From Macrosoma leucophasiata (lineage: Eukaryota; Arthropoda; Insecta; Lepidoptera; Hedylidae), in assembly GCA_036365455.1 (NCBI GenBank), contig JAWQUS010000002.1, positions 310,001-374,000 on the forward strand: 64,000 nucleotides of DNA, written 5' to 3'. Below, piece by piece: positions 40,456-49,763 of the stretch. Numbering within the stretch: position 1 is the stretch's first letter; each line of letters starts with the position of its first letter. The translations under genes were made by a program, and so were the position numbers. Under the pieces are notes generated by a model. The model did no database searches, was not told where the DNA came from, and saw nothing but the letters and a program-made list of their open reading frames with translations.

Positions 40456-40529
40456 GACTTTACCAGTCCAGCCGCTTTATGCCTGGACTGGTTATCCTGA
40501 GGTCGCAGGTTCGATTCCTGCCCGAAGTC
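40456..40529 (+). repeat. tRNA-like sequence with a palindrome in place of the D arm
   Basis: The ends pair (GACTT..GAAGTC), and a perfect T arm GCAGG-TTCGATT-CCTGC includes a canonical box B (GGTTCGATTCC). The D-arm position holds ACCAGTCCAG (40462-40471) and its exact inverse CTGGACTGGT (40483-40492). Downstream 'aaatttttctttc' is shared with the tRNA-like heads at 42.6, 42.9 and 49.7 kb. I read it as a tRNA-derived repeat, not a working tRNA gene. Confidence 0.6.
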
Positions 40530-40966
40530 AAATTTTTCTTTCACGTTTTTCTTTATTTTCTAGTCTTAACATCATATTTTTATGAACCGTTGTGTATATA
40601 TTTTCATTTGTCACTTTCACAACAAAAAACCATCGTTGCAACCGAACCGGTAACACTCGGCGCATGACGAGCCGTTGTCGATGTCGATACATCGTTTTAA
40701 TTGCATCGATGCATCGTTGTAATTTCGATTCATTAAATCTCATCGAGCGATTGAATCGACGAATGTAATCGATACAACACTTATTTGCAGCTCTCATTAG
40801 CTTTTTGTTTACAGCCATTTGTTGTTTAAGGTATTATGAGACGATAATTGTGTTTTATGTTGTCAATTGTCATGTTAACGTTTGTTTAAGATTGTTAGGC
40901 GGATAATTTATGCAAATTGAACAATTTTAAGTGATTTCAATTAGGAGATAATGAATTCTGGTGGTA
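40530..40966. other. no gene; ATCGAT-rich stretch
   Basis: 40670-40770 is dense in 'atcgat', 'gatacatcg' and similar words, possibly a decayed short tandem repeat. No family recognised. Confidence 0.35.
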
Positions 40967-41095
40967 GAGCTCCAGTGACGGAGCTCGCGGGCGCAGGCAC
41001 CACCGCATTACCTAATATACTTGCCGCTATAGTGTTCAGCACTATCGTGTTCCGGTCAGGTTGTAATGTACAACCCTGTAATTTCCAGCACAGAC
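40967..41095 (+). mobile_element. SINE-1A, 5' half
   Basis: 'ctggtggtagagctccagtg', 'acggagctcgcgggcgcagg' and 'caccaccgcattacctaata', with the inner head stem at its most perfect (GAGCTCC-AGTGAC-GGAGCTC). It ends at 'atttccagcacaga'. Confidence 0.85.
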
Positions 41096-41156
41096 TGCCA
41101 TTTGCATTTCATTAAAAAAAAAGTTGGAAATTTTTTATCCGCATTTTTATATAAAA

Positions 41157-41345
41157 AAAAATTAAATGTCCAAAAAAAAAAAAAGGTATTTGGTGAGAAT
41201 CAGACCCTTACCATTTAGGCATATAAAATAGACTACAACCGATTCTCCTACCTATCAAATATACACACAAATTTTCATAATGATCGGTCCAGTCGTTTTG
41301 TTGGAGTATTGTTACAAACACTGTGACACGAGAATTTTATATATT
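41157..41345 (+). repeat. dispersed repeat (rep-H)
   Basis: 'tttggtgagaatcagaccct', 'taccatttaggcatataaaa', 'accgattctcctacctatca' and 'gatcggtccagtcgttttgt'. The first half recurs inverted at 57213-57312. Confidence 0.6.
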
Positions 41346-42013
41346 AGATATAAGAATTCAAATGACTGCATTTGAGATTTTGATGAGTTTTTAGGATTTG
41401 TTTGGGTGTCTTAGTGATTTAAATTCACAATCCGAATCAAGCCATTAGGTGGCTCCATCCAATCCAAACTATCTGATTCAAAGTAAGAAACATAAAATAA
41501 ATAATAAAACGCCCATTAAAGCCCACAAGTCCAGACTACAGGTTTTTCAGTTAATTCCGTATTCATTAGTGAGCGTGAGGTGCAAAATGACCATATACAG
41601 GGAGGAACACCCTCCAGTTCTTTCCTTTTATGGAGCGTGTTACTTAGATTGATTTAAACGAGCACTAGAATAAATAACTAGACTATACATAACTAACTTT
41701 CTCCGATAATTAGAAATAGAAATGTAAAACAGAGAGCGGAATATGGAGGTAGTATTTTATAATTTGAGCAATAATCGTTGGTGATAGCGCTCCTGTGAAG
41801 GGACCATCCGTCAGGATAAGTCCGGACTTCTAGACCTTTGTCCGGATTTTGTCCGGCTCTACCTATTCTTTGTCCGGTTTTTTTTATTTAGATGGAATAT
41901 GAGTAATAAAACTAACGTATGTAGTATCAAATAAGTATTTAATCTTTATTAACTTCCCTCTCATCTCATATTTTTAAGGTTGTATTGAATCATCAAAAAT
42001 GATCTGACCGTCT
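41346..42013. other. no feature seen
   Basis: Includes an inverted-sounding 'tccggacttctagacctttg' and 'tccggattttgtccggctct' cluster (41820-41880), where TGTCCGG recurs three times. Otherwise unassigned. Confidence 0.35.
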
Positions 42014-42210
42014 AATCCCTACTTTATAATAATAATTTAATATTATAAATGCGAAAGTAACTCTGTCTGTATGTCTGTCTGTTACCTTTTCACGTCCAAA
42101 CGACTGAACCGATTTTAATGAAATTTGGCACAGAGATAGAGTTGACTTTGAGAAAGAACATAGGCTACTTTTTAAACGACATCCACGCGGGTGAAGCCGC
42201 GGCAACAGAT
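42014..42210 (-). repeat. rep-D, complete short copy
   Basis: The inverse of 35583-35760: 'aatgcgaaagtaactctgtc', 'cacgtccaaacgactgaacc', 'gattttaatgaaatttggca' and 'ccacgcgggtgaagccgcgg'. Confidence 0.75.
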
Positions 42211-42354
42211 GATAAAATCTGATCTTCTATTATATTATCCGGACTTTTTTTGAACTGTCAGGCTTTTTGTCACTACTTTTAAATTTTCTAAATGGTAATC
42301 CTACTTCTGTGAGGACGTAAGAATTACATAATTTAGGAATTACATGACTTTTGA

Positions 42355-42386
42355 GAAAAATTTGACTTCAGGCGAGACTCGAACTC
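42355..42386 (-). repeat. inverted 3' end of the tRNA-like head
   Basis: 'ttgacttcaggcgagactcg' followed by 'aactcg' is the exact inverse of the T arm and 3' tail at 42930-42965. It lies directly upstream of the tandem units. Confidence 0.8.
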
Positions 42387-42391
42387 GCCAT

Positions 42392-42699
42392 CATGTGTTA
42401 ATGCGAAATAATATAAAAAACAATTATTAAGGGTAAAAGCGACTTCTTAACGATATTCAATAAACTGAAAAGTCTATTATATCGGTTGCCTAACTAGCAT
42501 AGTTGGCAATAGATGGCGCTGCTGCTACCATAAAGCAATGCAATAAATGTGAAGGAAAGATTTGACAAATCGGGCAGGACTGCAGTAGCTCAGTTGGAAG
42601 AGCGGCTGGACTAGATTCCCAGTAGGCCGCGAGTTCGAGTCTCGCCTGAAGTAAAATTTTTCTTTCCATTTTTCTTTAAAATTAAATATATTTTACAAG
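42392..42699 (+). repeat. 308-bp tandem unit 1, contains a tRNA-like sequence
   Basis: It starts 'catgtgttaatgcgaaataa' and includes 'ggttgcctaactagcata', 'agatggcgctgctgctacca' and a tRNA-like block at 42578-42653. It ends 'attaaatatattttacaag'. Nearly identical to unit 2 immediately after. Confidence 0.9.
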
Positions 42700-42998
42700 C
42701 ATGTGTTAATGCGAAATAATATAAAACAATGATTAAGGGTAAAAGCGACTTCTTTACGATATTCAATAAACTGCAAAGTCTATTATATCGGTTGCCTAAC
42801 TAGCATAGGTTGCAATAGATGGCGCTGCTGCTACCATAAAGCAATGCAATAAATGTGAAGGAAAGATTTGACAAATCGGGCAGGACTTCAGTAGCTCAGT
42901 TGGAAGAGCGGCTGGACTAGATTCCCAGTAGGCCGCGAGTTCGAGTCTCGCCTGAAGTCAAATTTTTCTTTCCATTATTCTTTAAAATAAAATAAAAG
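42700..42998 (+). repeat. 308-bp tandem unit 2, contains an intact tRNA-like fold
   Basis: The same order as unit 1, with few single-base differences. The tRNA-like block 42884-42959 has acceptor GACTTCA/TGAAGTC, D arm GCTC-AGTTGGAA-GAGC and T arm GCGAG-TTCGAGT-CTCGC. The anticodon arm (CTGGACTAGATTCCCAG) does not form a regular 5-bp stem with a 7-nt loop, so it is not a confident tRNA gene. Unit 1 has GACTGCA in the acceptor, which breaks pairing. A third, inverted, unduplicated relative is at 49669-49743. Confidence 0.85.
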
Positions 42999-43483
42999 TT
43001 ACGTATACCTACAACCAATAATAATCTCCTTATAAAAATATGTGAGATAAAATCTATTAAGGTAATGAAAGACGATGAAAAAAGCAGAATTTTGCCTTTA
43101 AAAAAATGACCTCAATTCGTTGACACACCATCATTCAAAACAGTGTTTTGGTCGTCAACATGATCATAACGAAACCACCTACGTGGTGCCGCCGTATAAT
43201 AAAAACATCAGTCTTGTTTAAAATTCACCGATCATACGGATCAGGAGATATCTTTCGAGAAACTCACAAATTGCCTCAAAAGACTCCATTGCAGCGGGAA
43301 TACGCCATGCGACCAAATTATAGGGTTGGCGATATACTTAAGCGATATTTTTTTTATTTTTTTTATTATGTTTATTCTGTAGGTTGAAGTCAATAAAACT
43401 AGTTTAAACTTAAACGCGTTTAAGCAATCATTAGCGTGTAAGACAGCATTTGGAAAAAAATTGCTTTGCAACTCTTTTCAACC
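42999..43483. other. no feature seen
   Basis: A 79-codon plus frame at 43148-43387 has no recognised domain. No repeat match. Confidence 0.3.
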
Positions 43484-43732
43484 TTTTACTGGTTTAGAGT
43501 TCCAAATGTGAGCTCGAGGGCGTAGGCACCACCTAATCTAACCTATCTGCCGCTAAATGGTAGTGTTCGGCACTATCGTGTTCCGGTTAGGTGGTAATGT
43601 ATAGCCCCGTAATAACAATCACAGAGACAAGACAACTTAGGGCTCAGGGGTGGCAATGCATCTGCATTTTGACCTTTGGCTTTTATGTAGATCTGGCGAT
43701 AGATATCTGATAGAGGCTGCAGTCATCACTTA
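43484..43732 (+). mobile_element. SINE-1B, tail replaced
   Basis: 'ttttactggtttagagttcc', 'gagggcgtaggcaccaccta', 'cgtaataacaatcacagaga' and 'ggctcaggggtggcaatgca', ending 'gcagtcatcacttacc'. The A-tail part is missing and a MITE begins 30 bp later. Confidence 0.8.
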
Positions 43733-43762
43733 CCAGACAACCCATACTATATATTAAATTTA

Positions 43763-44061
43763 TTTTTACGGATTTATCTCGCGTATATTAAACTAAAATG
43801 ATTTTTAAAATCAACCCGACGTTTCGGTCGCTTTTCAGCTTCCGTGGTCCCGGGCAGACTGAGGTGACATTTGTCTGACAGAAGTTTGAAAAATTATATG
43901 TAGCTACCTCCATCGATTTCGTAAACGCCTTGCGTAGCGTTCAGGATTAACACAATAATTACTTATGGTATCTTGAGGTCTTGCAGACTGCTGCCGCAGC
44001 AGTCATTTTAGTTTAAGTTTAATCATTTTAGTTTAATATACGCGAGATAAATCCGTAAAAA
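43763..44061. mobile_element. MITE with 41-bp perfect TIRs, TA borders
   Basis: TTTTTACGGATTTATCTCGC, continuing 'gtatattaaactaaaatgatt', is exactly inverted at the right end ('aatcattttagtttaatata' then 'cgcgagataaatccgtaaaaa'). TA lies at 43761-43762 and 44062-44063. The interior has 'acccgacgtttcggtcgctt' and 'ttcagcttccgtggtcccgg', words scattered at 3.5, 26.5, 31.7 and 55.0 kb. No transposase. The identical arms imply recent activity or conversion. Confidence 0.9.
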
Positions 44062-44833
44062 TAGTTTTATTTCAATGAGTGTAGCTCGCGAAAACCTTAG
44101 AACATATCATATTAAATTTATTTTTATGTGTTTTTGATTATTATTAGTAGTTATTCACTCTAGGTTAGCTTAAAAAAGACGATTTAAAAGTGCTCTCCAG
44201 GAGCCTAATTATATAATATGAAATAAACGAATAAACTGAATGAATTTGAGAAATACAAGTCTAACTATTAAGTAAAATATACTAAAGAGAAAACAATCCA
44301 ACGTTGTAATTTATTTAATAATTGAAATAGTTTGTTGTAATCCCAGACACTATGTTGACATTTTATATGTTCCAAAAAAACAATATCCATGCGCCAACCC
44401 TAGGTTTGCGGGGGTCTCAGCACTCAGTATGCAGCGCGCGCGCATGTCGCCGCCGATCAGCTCGCTCAGTCGCCTCACGTTCTTAATTGTGCGCGTCGCA
44501 AGTCGAGCGCTATCCGACCGCACTCTAAACGCTACACTACCGCTTGCATTCGATGGTCGCCATCCGACAGCTACCTAAAAGCTGCACTGTCGCATGCGTT
44601 TCGCAAGCGACAGTGCAGCGTTTAGGTCGCAAGCTGGCAGCCATTCGACTGCTCTCAAAACGCTCCACTACCTCTCTCATTATCGTAATGTATTGAGTTT
44701 CGAAAGTGGCTATTTTCCCTTAAACCGACATACTATCAACCCAAAAACAGGTCTTTCGAATTTAGCAAAATCCTGTCTTAGGTAGCACCTACATGGTTAA
44801 AAGAATCCTTATGTATTTGAGACACCTATGTAC
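44062..44833. repeat. GC-rich block with repeated and inverted ~46-bp units
   Basis: Between 44395 and 44680: 'gtcgcaagtcgagcgctatc', 'ctaaacgctacactaccgct' and 'ctaaaagctgcactgtcgca' are diverged repeats. GCTGCACTGTCGC (44581-44593) meets its exact inverse GCGACAGTGCAGC (44607-44619). The remainder (44062-44394) is AT-rich and featureless. Confidence 0.5.
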
Positions 44834-44890
44834 GTATGGCCCCGTAATAAGTATCACAGAGACATAACAACTAAGGTCCCAGTGGTGGGT
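44834..44890 (+). repeat. SINE-1B fragment
   Basis: 'tatggccccgtaataagtat', 'cacagagacataacaactaa' and 'ggtcccagtggtggg', ending abruptly. Confidence 0.65.
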
Positions 44891-45069
44891 GGTGGCCTAA
44901 AAAGACCCCATGCAAAATTTGAAACTAAGGCTTTTAAGATCCTTGTAGCACTCGCTCTAACTCTTCCTATCTAGAGCTCAATTGCGAGAAAACTAGCCAA
45001 ACTGTCCCTAATACGGCTGATGCCTTTGCCACTATCAAAATGCAAAAAATTGTGAATATATGGATAATT

Positions 45070-45225
45070 GCTACTCTTTCACGTTGAAACTACTGAATGG
45101 ATTTTAATGAAACTTTACAATAATATAGCATATATTATACATCAGAATAATTCATAGGCTACAATTTACAAAGATATTGTGTGTAATACTAATCCTGCGC
45201 AGACGTAGTCGCAGGCACCAGCTAA
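45070..45225 (-). repeat. rep-D copy
   Basis: 'actctttcacgttgaaacta', 'ctgaatggattttaatgaaa', 'cataggctacaatttacaaa' and 'gcgcagacgtagtcgcaggc', the inverse of 1478-1687 in layout. Confidence 0.65.
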
Positions 45226-45429
45226 TACAATAATGAAGGCCTTTCCGATGTCGGCGATGGATTAGTAGTCAATATTAATGTAGTACTCAATCACCGACAA
45301 CATGGCTGACACTCACGAACCGCGACCGACGTCCGGAGGAGCTCGTGGTGCACGTGATGTATGTCAACTCTTATCGATTTCTTATAACTCTAATTGCTCT
45401 TTAAGAAACATTAATATTGAAATATATTA

Positions 45430-45530
45430 CAGACCTTGGTCTTTGTGTGGGTGTCTATAGGCTGCAGTCATCACTTAACATCAATTTGAACTGCATGCAT
45501 GTTTGCCACTTCCATTACATAAAAAAAAAA
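45430..45530 (+). repeat. SINE-1A 3' end with A tail
   Basis: 'gaccttggtctttgtgtggg', 'tgtctataggctgcagtcat', 'tgcatgcatgtttgccactt' and 'ccattacat' plus ten A. Confidence 0.85.
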
Positions 45531-45923
45531 CACGTAGGTACTAAGCATTAATACACTTATGCTTCGAGCATCTCTATTTTTGAAATATGACATTTGACGC
45601 GCGCGCACCCTTCCAGAATATTCCAAATTCCCCTGTAGCCCCTCATGGCGTTACAAATGGAACGTGTAGAGGCTTCAGACGAGCTCCATCACTCTTGTAG
45701 CTCGTACAAATGGTCTGGCGCAAAAGTTGCCAGTGAAAAATGATGGCGGACCAGTGATGGATGGATTGGAGACGCTACTTGCATGTTAAAAGGTCATTTT
45801 ACAAAGTGACCGATGTTTGAAAAATATTTCAATTTAAGTGCAAAGGGCATGCTCAATGTTCATGGGTTTACTATATTATTGTGGGTAGCCACATAGGAGC
45901 GGAGTAGGCATGTTTACATTAAA
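45531..45923. other. no feature seen
   Basis: Unassigned. 'gcgcgcgcacccttccagaa' near 45600. Confidence 0.35.
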
Positions 45924-45978
45924 CTTTTTTATGTCGCGAAGTGGCAAGCAAGCACACAATTCACATCGATGGTAAGTA
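45924..45978 (-). repeat. SINE-1 tail fragment
   Basis: 'cttttttatgtcgcgaagtg', 'gcaagcaagcacacaattca' and 'catcgatggtaagtaa' are the last 55 nt of an inverted copy. Confidence 0.6.
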
Positions 45979-46410
45979 ACAGTTTCACAACTCCCAAAGT
46001 TTTGAATCATCATATCTTAAAAATGATTAGTTATTGACTAGATGTTTCAAAGACAATTTATGTAATTAACACGTTCGTTTTCATTAGACTGTGATAAAGG
46101 TATGTATATTTCTCATTGAACATCCCTATTCGATACAGAGATACGATTAATATTCACATCAATAATTAATCGTTTCGCAGCTTGCAGCCGTACACTGCAA
46201 CCGTGGTAAGGCACGTACGTGTCGAACAGACCTTAGCTTAAGAGATAACCAACATTTGTATGCGAAATGCGACGTTTAGTTTACTTCGTATTTTGCTGTT
46301 ATATCTTATAAACTTTTAATAAATGTTTTCCATTTGTATATTCTTAAAGGCAGCAAACAAATTCTTTACTATAACCTTCTTTACTGGTAGGTAGTTCAAG
46401 GTCGGAATGG

Positions 46411-46473
46411 GGCGGTGGCACAGGTGGCATAGGTGGCACGGGTGGCACGGGTGGCACGAGTGGCACAGGTGGG
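46411..46473. repeat. 9-bp minisatellite (GGTGGCACG)n
   Basis: About seven units of GGTGGCA(C/T)(G/A). On the minus strand it reads as PPV/PPM or CHP repeats in short frames, which are a by-product of the repeat and not genes. Confidence 0.9.
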
Positions 46474-46563
46474 TGTGCAACCTTGACTGTGGTGTACTGT
46501 TTTGACGCAATAATTACGATCATTTTAGGTAAACAGCAATGTACTCCAAAGTGGCGTCCGACG

Positions 46564-46839
46564 CTGGTAAAGCTCAAGTGACGAAGCTCAAAGGCATAGG
46601 CATCACCGCATTACTTAATAATTATACTTGCCGCCAAATGGTAATGGTGGCCAAATGGTAACAGCACTGTCGAGTGCCAATTAGATGGTAATGTATGGCC
46701 CCGTAATAACTATCACAGCGACATAACAAGTAAGGTATCACCATACCTTACCATCTGCTTTTGACCTATGATCGGCAGCAGTCATTACTTAACATCCATG
46801 TGAACTACGTGCATCTTTGCCATATTCGTTACGTAAAAA
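46564..46839 (+). mobile_element. SINE-1B, degenerate full-length
   Basis: 'ctggtaaagctcaagtgacg', 'gccgccaaatggtaatggtg' (with 'ccaaatggtaa' duplicated), 'cccgtaataactatcacagc' and the tail 'tttgccatattcgttacgta' with five A. Confidence 0.75.
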
Positions 46840-46847
46840 CAACTCTA

Positions 46848-46933
46848 ACCGGAGCACGATAGCCCTACTTACCAACATTAGTATTTAGCGGAAGGTAATA
46901 CGATAGTGCTGCCCTTACGTTCTGCCACCAATA
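46848..46933 (-). repeat. SINE-1 head fragment, tail-to-tail neighbour
   Basis: 'taaccggagcacgatagccc', 'tatttagcggaaggtaatac' and 'gttctgccaccaataaaa'. It lies 9 bp after the preceding copy in the opposite direction. Confidence 0.6.
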
Positions 46934-47227
46934 AAATCATTGACATTTAAACTTTCCACCGTAATCCCATTCCTCTTGCAGTGGCCCGACAAATCAGAGA
47001 GTTTCGAAATGCGCCATAATTTTAGCGAGAACGAATGTTAATGCAGCCGGGTGTCACGTTTCAGGCAATGTGGTGGTGACTGGTGGTGACCAACGGCCAC
47101 GCCTCCCGCCCACCGTCAACACTGGTGGTATGTCACAGTTTAAGTGGGAACAGTATTAATAAGAACAAAATTTACTGCAGTCGAATTGCATGCGTTGATT
47201 TTAAGCTTAGTTTTGCTAACAACGTTT
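46934..47227. other. no feature seen
   Basis: Includes a 'ggtggtgactggtggtgacc' direct repeat (47073-47092). Confidence 0.35.
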
Positions 47228-47330
47228 TTTTATTTAATGAAGGCGGCAAACAATCATGCAGTTCACATAGATGTTAGGTGATGACTGCAGCCTATACACA
47301 CTTACACAAAATCCAGATGCAGTCAAAATT
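47228..47330 (-). repeat. SINE-1 3' part
   Basis: 'ttttttatttaatgaaggcg', 'gcaaacaatcatgcagttca', 'catagatgttaggtgatgac' and 'tgcagcctatacacacttac'. Confidence 0.75.
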
Positions 47331-47857
47331 TCACATAGATTACGTTTACGTAAAAAATGTTCTTTCACTCTCTAGGTCCTAATTCATATTTGAGTTAATT
47401 GCTAATCTGTTATCCCTTGTTCTGTGGCTCTAAATAAATCTCGGATAAGAAGCGTCGACAGTACCTGAGATCAATCGGCACGATGCCGTTACGTTGCGGA
47501 ACTGTCTGTGCCGAGATAACGAACGTTTCCCCCAGCATGCATCACTAGGGTTGCCAGATTTGTCTAAGCTAACGAGGGACAAATGCTGATGTGCGAATGT
47601 GTCGAAACTAGACATCTCGTCTCTTGAAGACCATAGTCAGTAGACCGGACAATCGATGAGCCTAAAGGGGTTTCACCCTTAATAATATTTAAGCAACTGC
47701 CTAACCATGATAGAGAGAGATCCCTTTAGGTCCGACAACTCAGGGTTTTTCTGGGGATTATAAAATATACCTAAGAGGACTATGATGAGTGCTACTGTTG
47801 CTCTAGTGATTTATAGGTGATCTCCGAGTCGCAGCGGAATTGCTTTTTCTGTGTAAC
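47331..47857. other. no feature seen
   Basis: A GC patch at 47450-47530 ('caatcggcacgatgccgtta') is unassigned. Confidence 0.3.
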
Positions 47858-48017
47858 AAAGGTTTCAAATAAACATGCAGTTCACATGGTTGTTAAGTGA
47901 TGACTGCAGCCTATAAACATCCACCCAAAACCAGAAGTCAAAATGCAGATACGTTGCCACCCCTGAGATCTTATTATTATGTCTCTGAGATAGTTACTTA
48001 TGACGGGGCCATACATT
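47858..48017 (-). repeat. SINE-1B 3' half
   Basis: 'ggtttcaaataaacatgcag', 'aaccagaagtcaaaatgcag', 'ttgccacccctgagatctta' and 'acggggccatacatta'. Confidence 0.75.
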
Positions 48018-48471
48018 AAATGCTATGCAGTTTTAAATTTTGCGCCAGATTCCCATTTCCTCTACCTTCGGAGTATAGTAATATCCTGTATATTACTATA
48101 CTCTGTAATGTCTATAATCTCGCCACCATATAGGACAAAATCTAAAAATTTGATACAGAGTTATTCCCGGGTATATCCCCATAAATCACGGGAGGCCTGG
48201 CAACACTAGTCGCAACGTTAGATAGATTCCAGTTCAAAGATCACATACTTTATTTTACCTCTGCATATATCGCTATGTACCGTAAATTAGATAAAGCGCA
48301 GATCATGCACTCGGAATCCACTCATTTCCTGAAGTCAGTAAGTACTAGTTATTCTTGTTTTACTGTAATCTAATTCTATAAAAAAATCTCGTTTTTAAAA
48401 GGTGTTTCTATGTATGTATCTTTACACCAGGTTCCTAACGGGGTAGGCAGAAAGTGTTGAGTTTGTGATCC
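48018..48471. other. no gene; rep-G scrap
   Basis: 48412-48455 'tgtatctttacaccaggttc' plus 'ctaacggggtaggcagaaag' is an inverted rep-G-like end. The rest is unassigned. Confidence 0.35.
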
Positions 48472-48582
48472 TCTGAAATGGCTCAACCGTTTTTTTCTGT
48501 GAGATAAAAACTTATTCTCGTGACTTTTTGTAAGAATATTTGGTAGCGATGAGAATAGATCTTTTCAGGTTTTCATACCCAA
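48472..48582. repeat. 111-bp duplicated segment, copy 1
   Basis: 'tctgaaatggctcaaccgtt', 'ttgtaagaatatttggtagc' and 'agatcttttcaggttttcat' recur at 48796-48905 with about six changes. Confidence 0.8.
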
Positions 48583-48795
48583 TTAGTTTCTATTACACAG
48601 GCATCAATCAGTGACGTGTATTTACACGTGCACCTGAGTGCGTAGCACGTAGAAAATACCAAGCGTCGCCCATAAGAGGGCGATGTTGTGTGAGGTGGGG
48701 CAAACGGGTGGGCCGTCGAAGTGTCCATTTTATACGTAGATGGTATTATTACATAGTCATAGTCATAGCGTTTCTACGCGTCCTAGGTAAGGTAA

Positions 48796-48905
48796 TCTGA
48801 AATGGCTCGACCGTTTTTTTCTTTGAGATAAAAACTTTTCCTCGTGACTTTTTGTAAGAATATTTAGTAGTGATGAGAATAGATCTTTTTAGGTTTTCAT
48901 ACCCA
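48796..48905. repeat. 111-bp duplicated segment, copy 2
   Basis: 'tctgaaatggctcgaccgtt', 'ttgtaagaatatttagtagt' and 'agatctttttaggttttcat'. The start-to-start distance is 324 bp. The spacer contains 'cgtcgcccataagagggcga' (hairpin). Confidence 0.8.
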
Positions 48906-49667
48906 AAGGGTAGAAACGCGTCCTCGGTAAAGTAAGGGTAGAAAGACTTCGCTGTCCGTCTGGGTGTTATCAGGCTGCATCTCATTAACTGTGATAGCTA
49001 GAGACTTAAAATTTTGACAGGTGATGTATTGATGATTGGTGATTGGTGGTGGTAGTGCGGCGGTGCGGCGGTCGCAGGTGCCAATTCGTTGCTCCAGTCA
49101 CGACGCCTACTATGAATATTGCAATACTCACTATATATCAACGAGAACTGTAGGCTAGCTTGTTAACAGTAAGGACCTTACACAAAATAAAATCCAAATA
49201 CATTATAAATTATAATGGGACACTAAATAAATTAAGAAAATACAAATTTGACTTCGGACTACGAACTGTGGATGACTGCAACTGCGAGTGTGCATAGTAG
49301 TCACAGGTATAAAACCGAAAATTATAATTTGACAATTGGTAGGTACATTTCTCATAAAATCATTTTGAACGCGTACAACAATAAACACTAGTAGCACAGT
49401 CTAAAGAAAATGAACGCGTCTAGTAGACTGTACATTTCCCAATTAAATAATATCGACTAGTATAACACCCAGCCAGAAACAGATTAAACCTGATAGAATT
49501 GCCGTCTCAAATAAACGAGTACAACAGGGTTACCTACAAATCATGATTAAATTGTTACTGTTATGCTGAAAGTTATCTAACAGTATTTCTAAGTAGGACA
49601 TCTCACAGACTTAAGATATTCAGTAAATCTCTTTATCTTTTTTTAAGGAAAAATGGATAGAAAAATT
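48906..49667. other. no gene; rep-F-like scrap
   Basis: 48945-49020 ('gacttcgctgtccgtctggg', 'gatagctagagacttaaaat') resembles a rep-F end. 49040-49085 is a G-rich simple stretch. 49100-49667 is AT-rich and unassigned. Confidence 0.3.
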
Positions 49668-49668
49668 T

Positions 49669-49743
49669 GACTTCAGGCAAGACTTGAACTCGCGACCTCT
49701 GGGAATCTAGTCCAGCCGCTCTTCCAACTGAGCTACCGAAGTC
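49669..49743 (-). repeat. tRNA-like head, inverted
   Basis: On minus: GACTTCGGTAGCTCAGTTGG, 'aagagcggctggactagatt', 'cccagaggtcgcgagttcaa' and 'gtcttgcctgaagtc'. The acceptor ends pair except for one position, the D arm GCTC..GAGC is intact, and the T arm has GCGAG/CTTGC (one G-T pair). It shares 'aaatttttc' downstream with the 42-kb units. Confidence 0.75.
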
Positions 49744-49763
49744 CACGTCTGACACATGTCCAT

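Noticed and set aside
42884..42959. A working tRNA gene
   Set aside because: The anticodon arm does not close properly, the duplicate copy has a broken acceptor stem, and related copies are dispersed. A tRNA-derived repeat fits better. A covariance-model scan would decide.
42392..42998. CRISPR-like or satellite array
   Set aside because: Only two 308-bp units with no spacers. The setting is an animal genome.
46316..46577. Minus-strand frames with PPVPPV or CHPCHP repeats, looking like a proline- or cysteine-rich protein
   Set aside because: They are translations of the 9-bp minisatellite at 46411-46473, and both phases give repeats.
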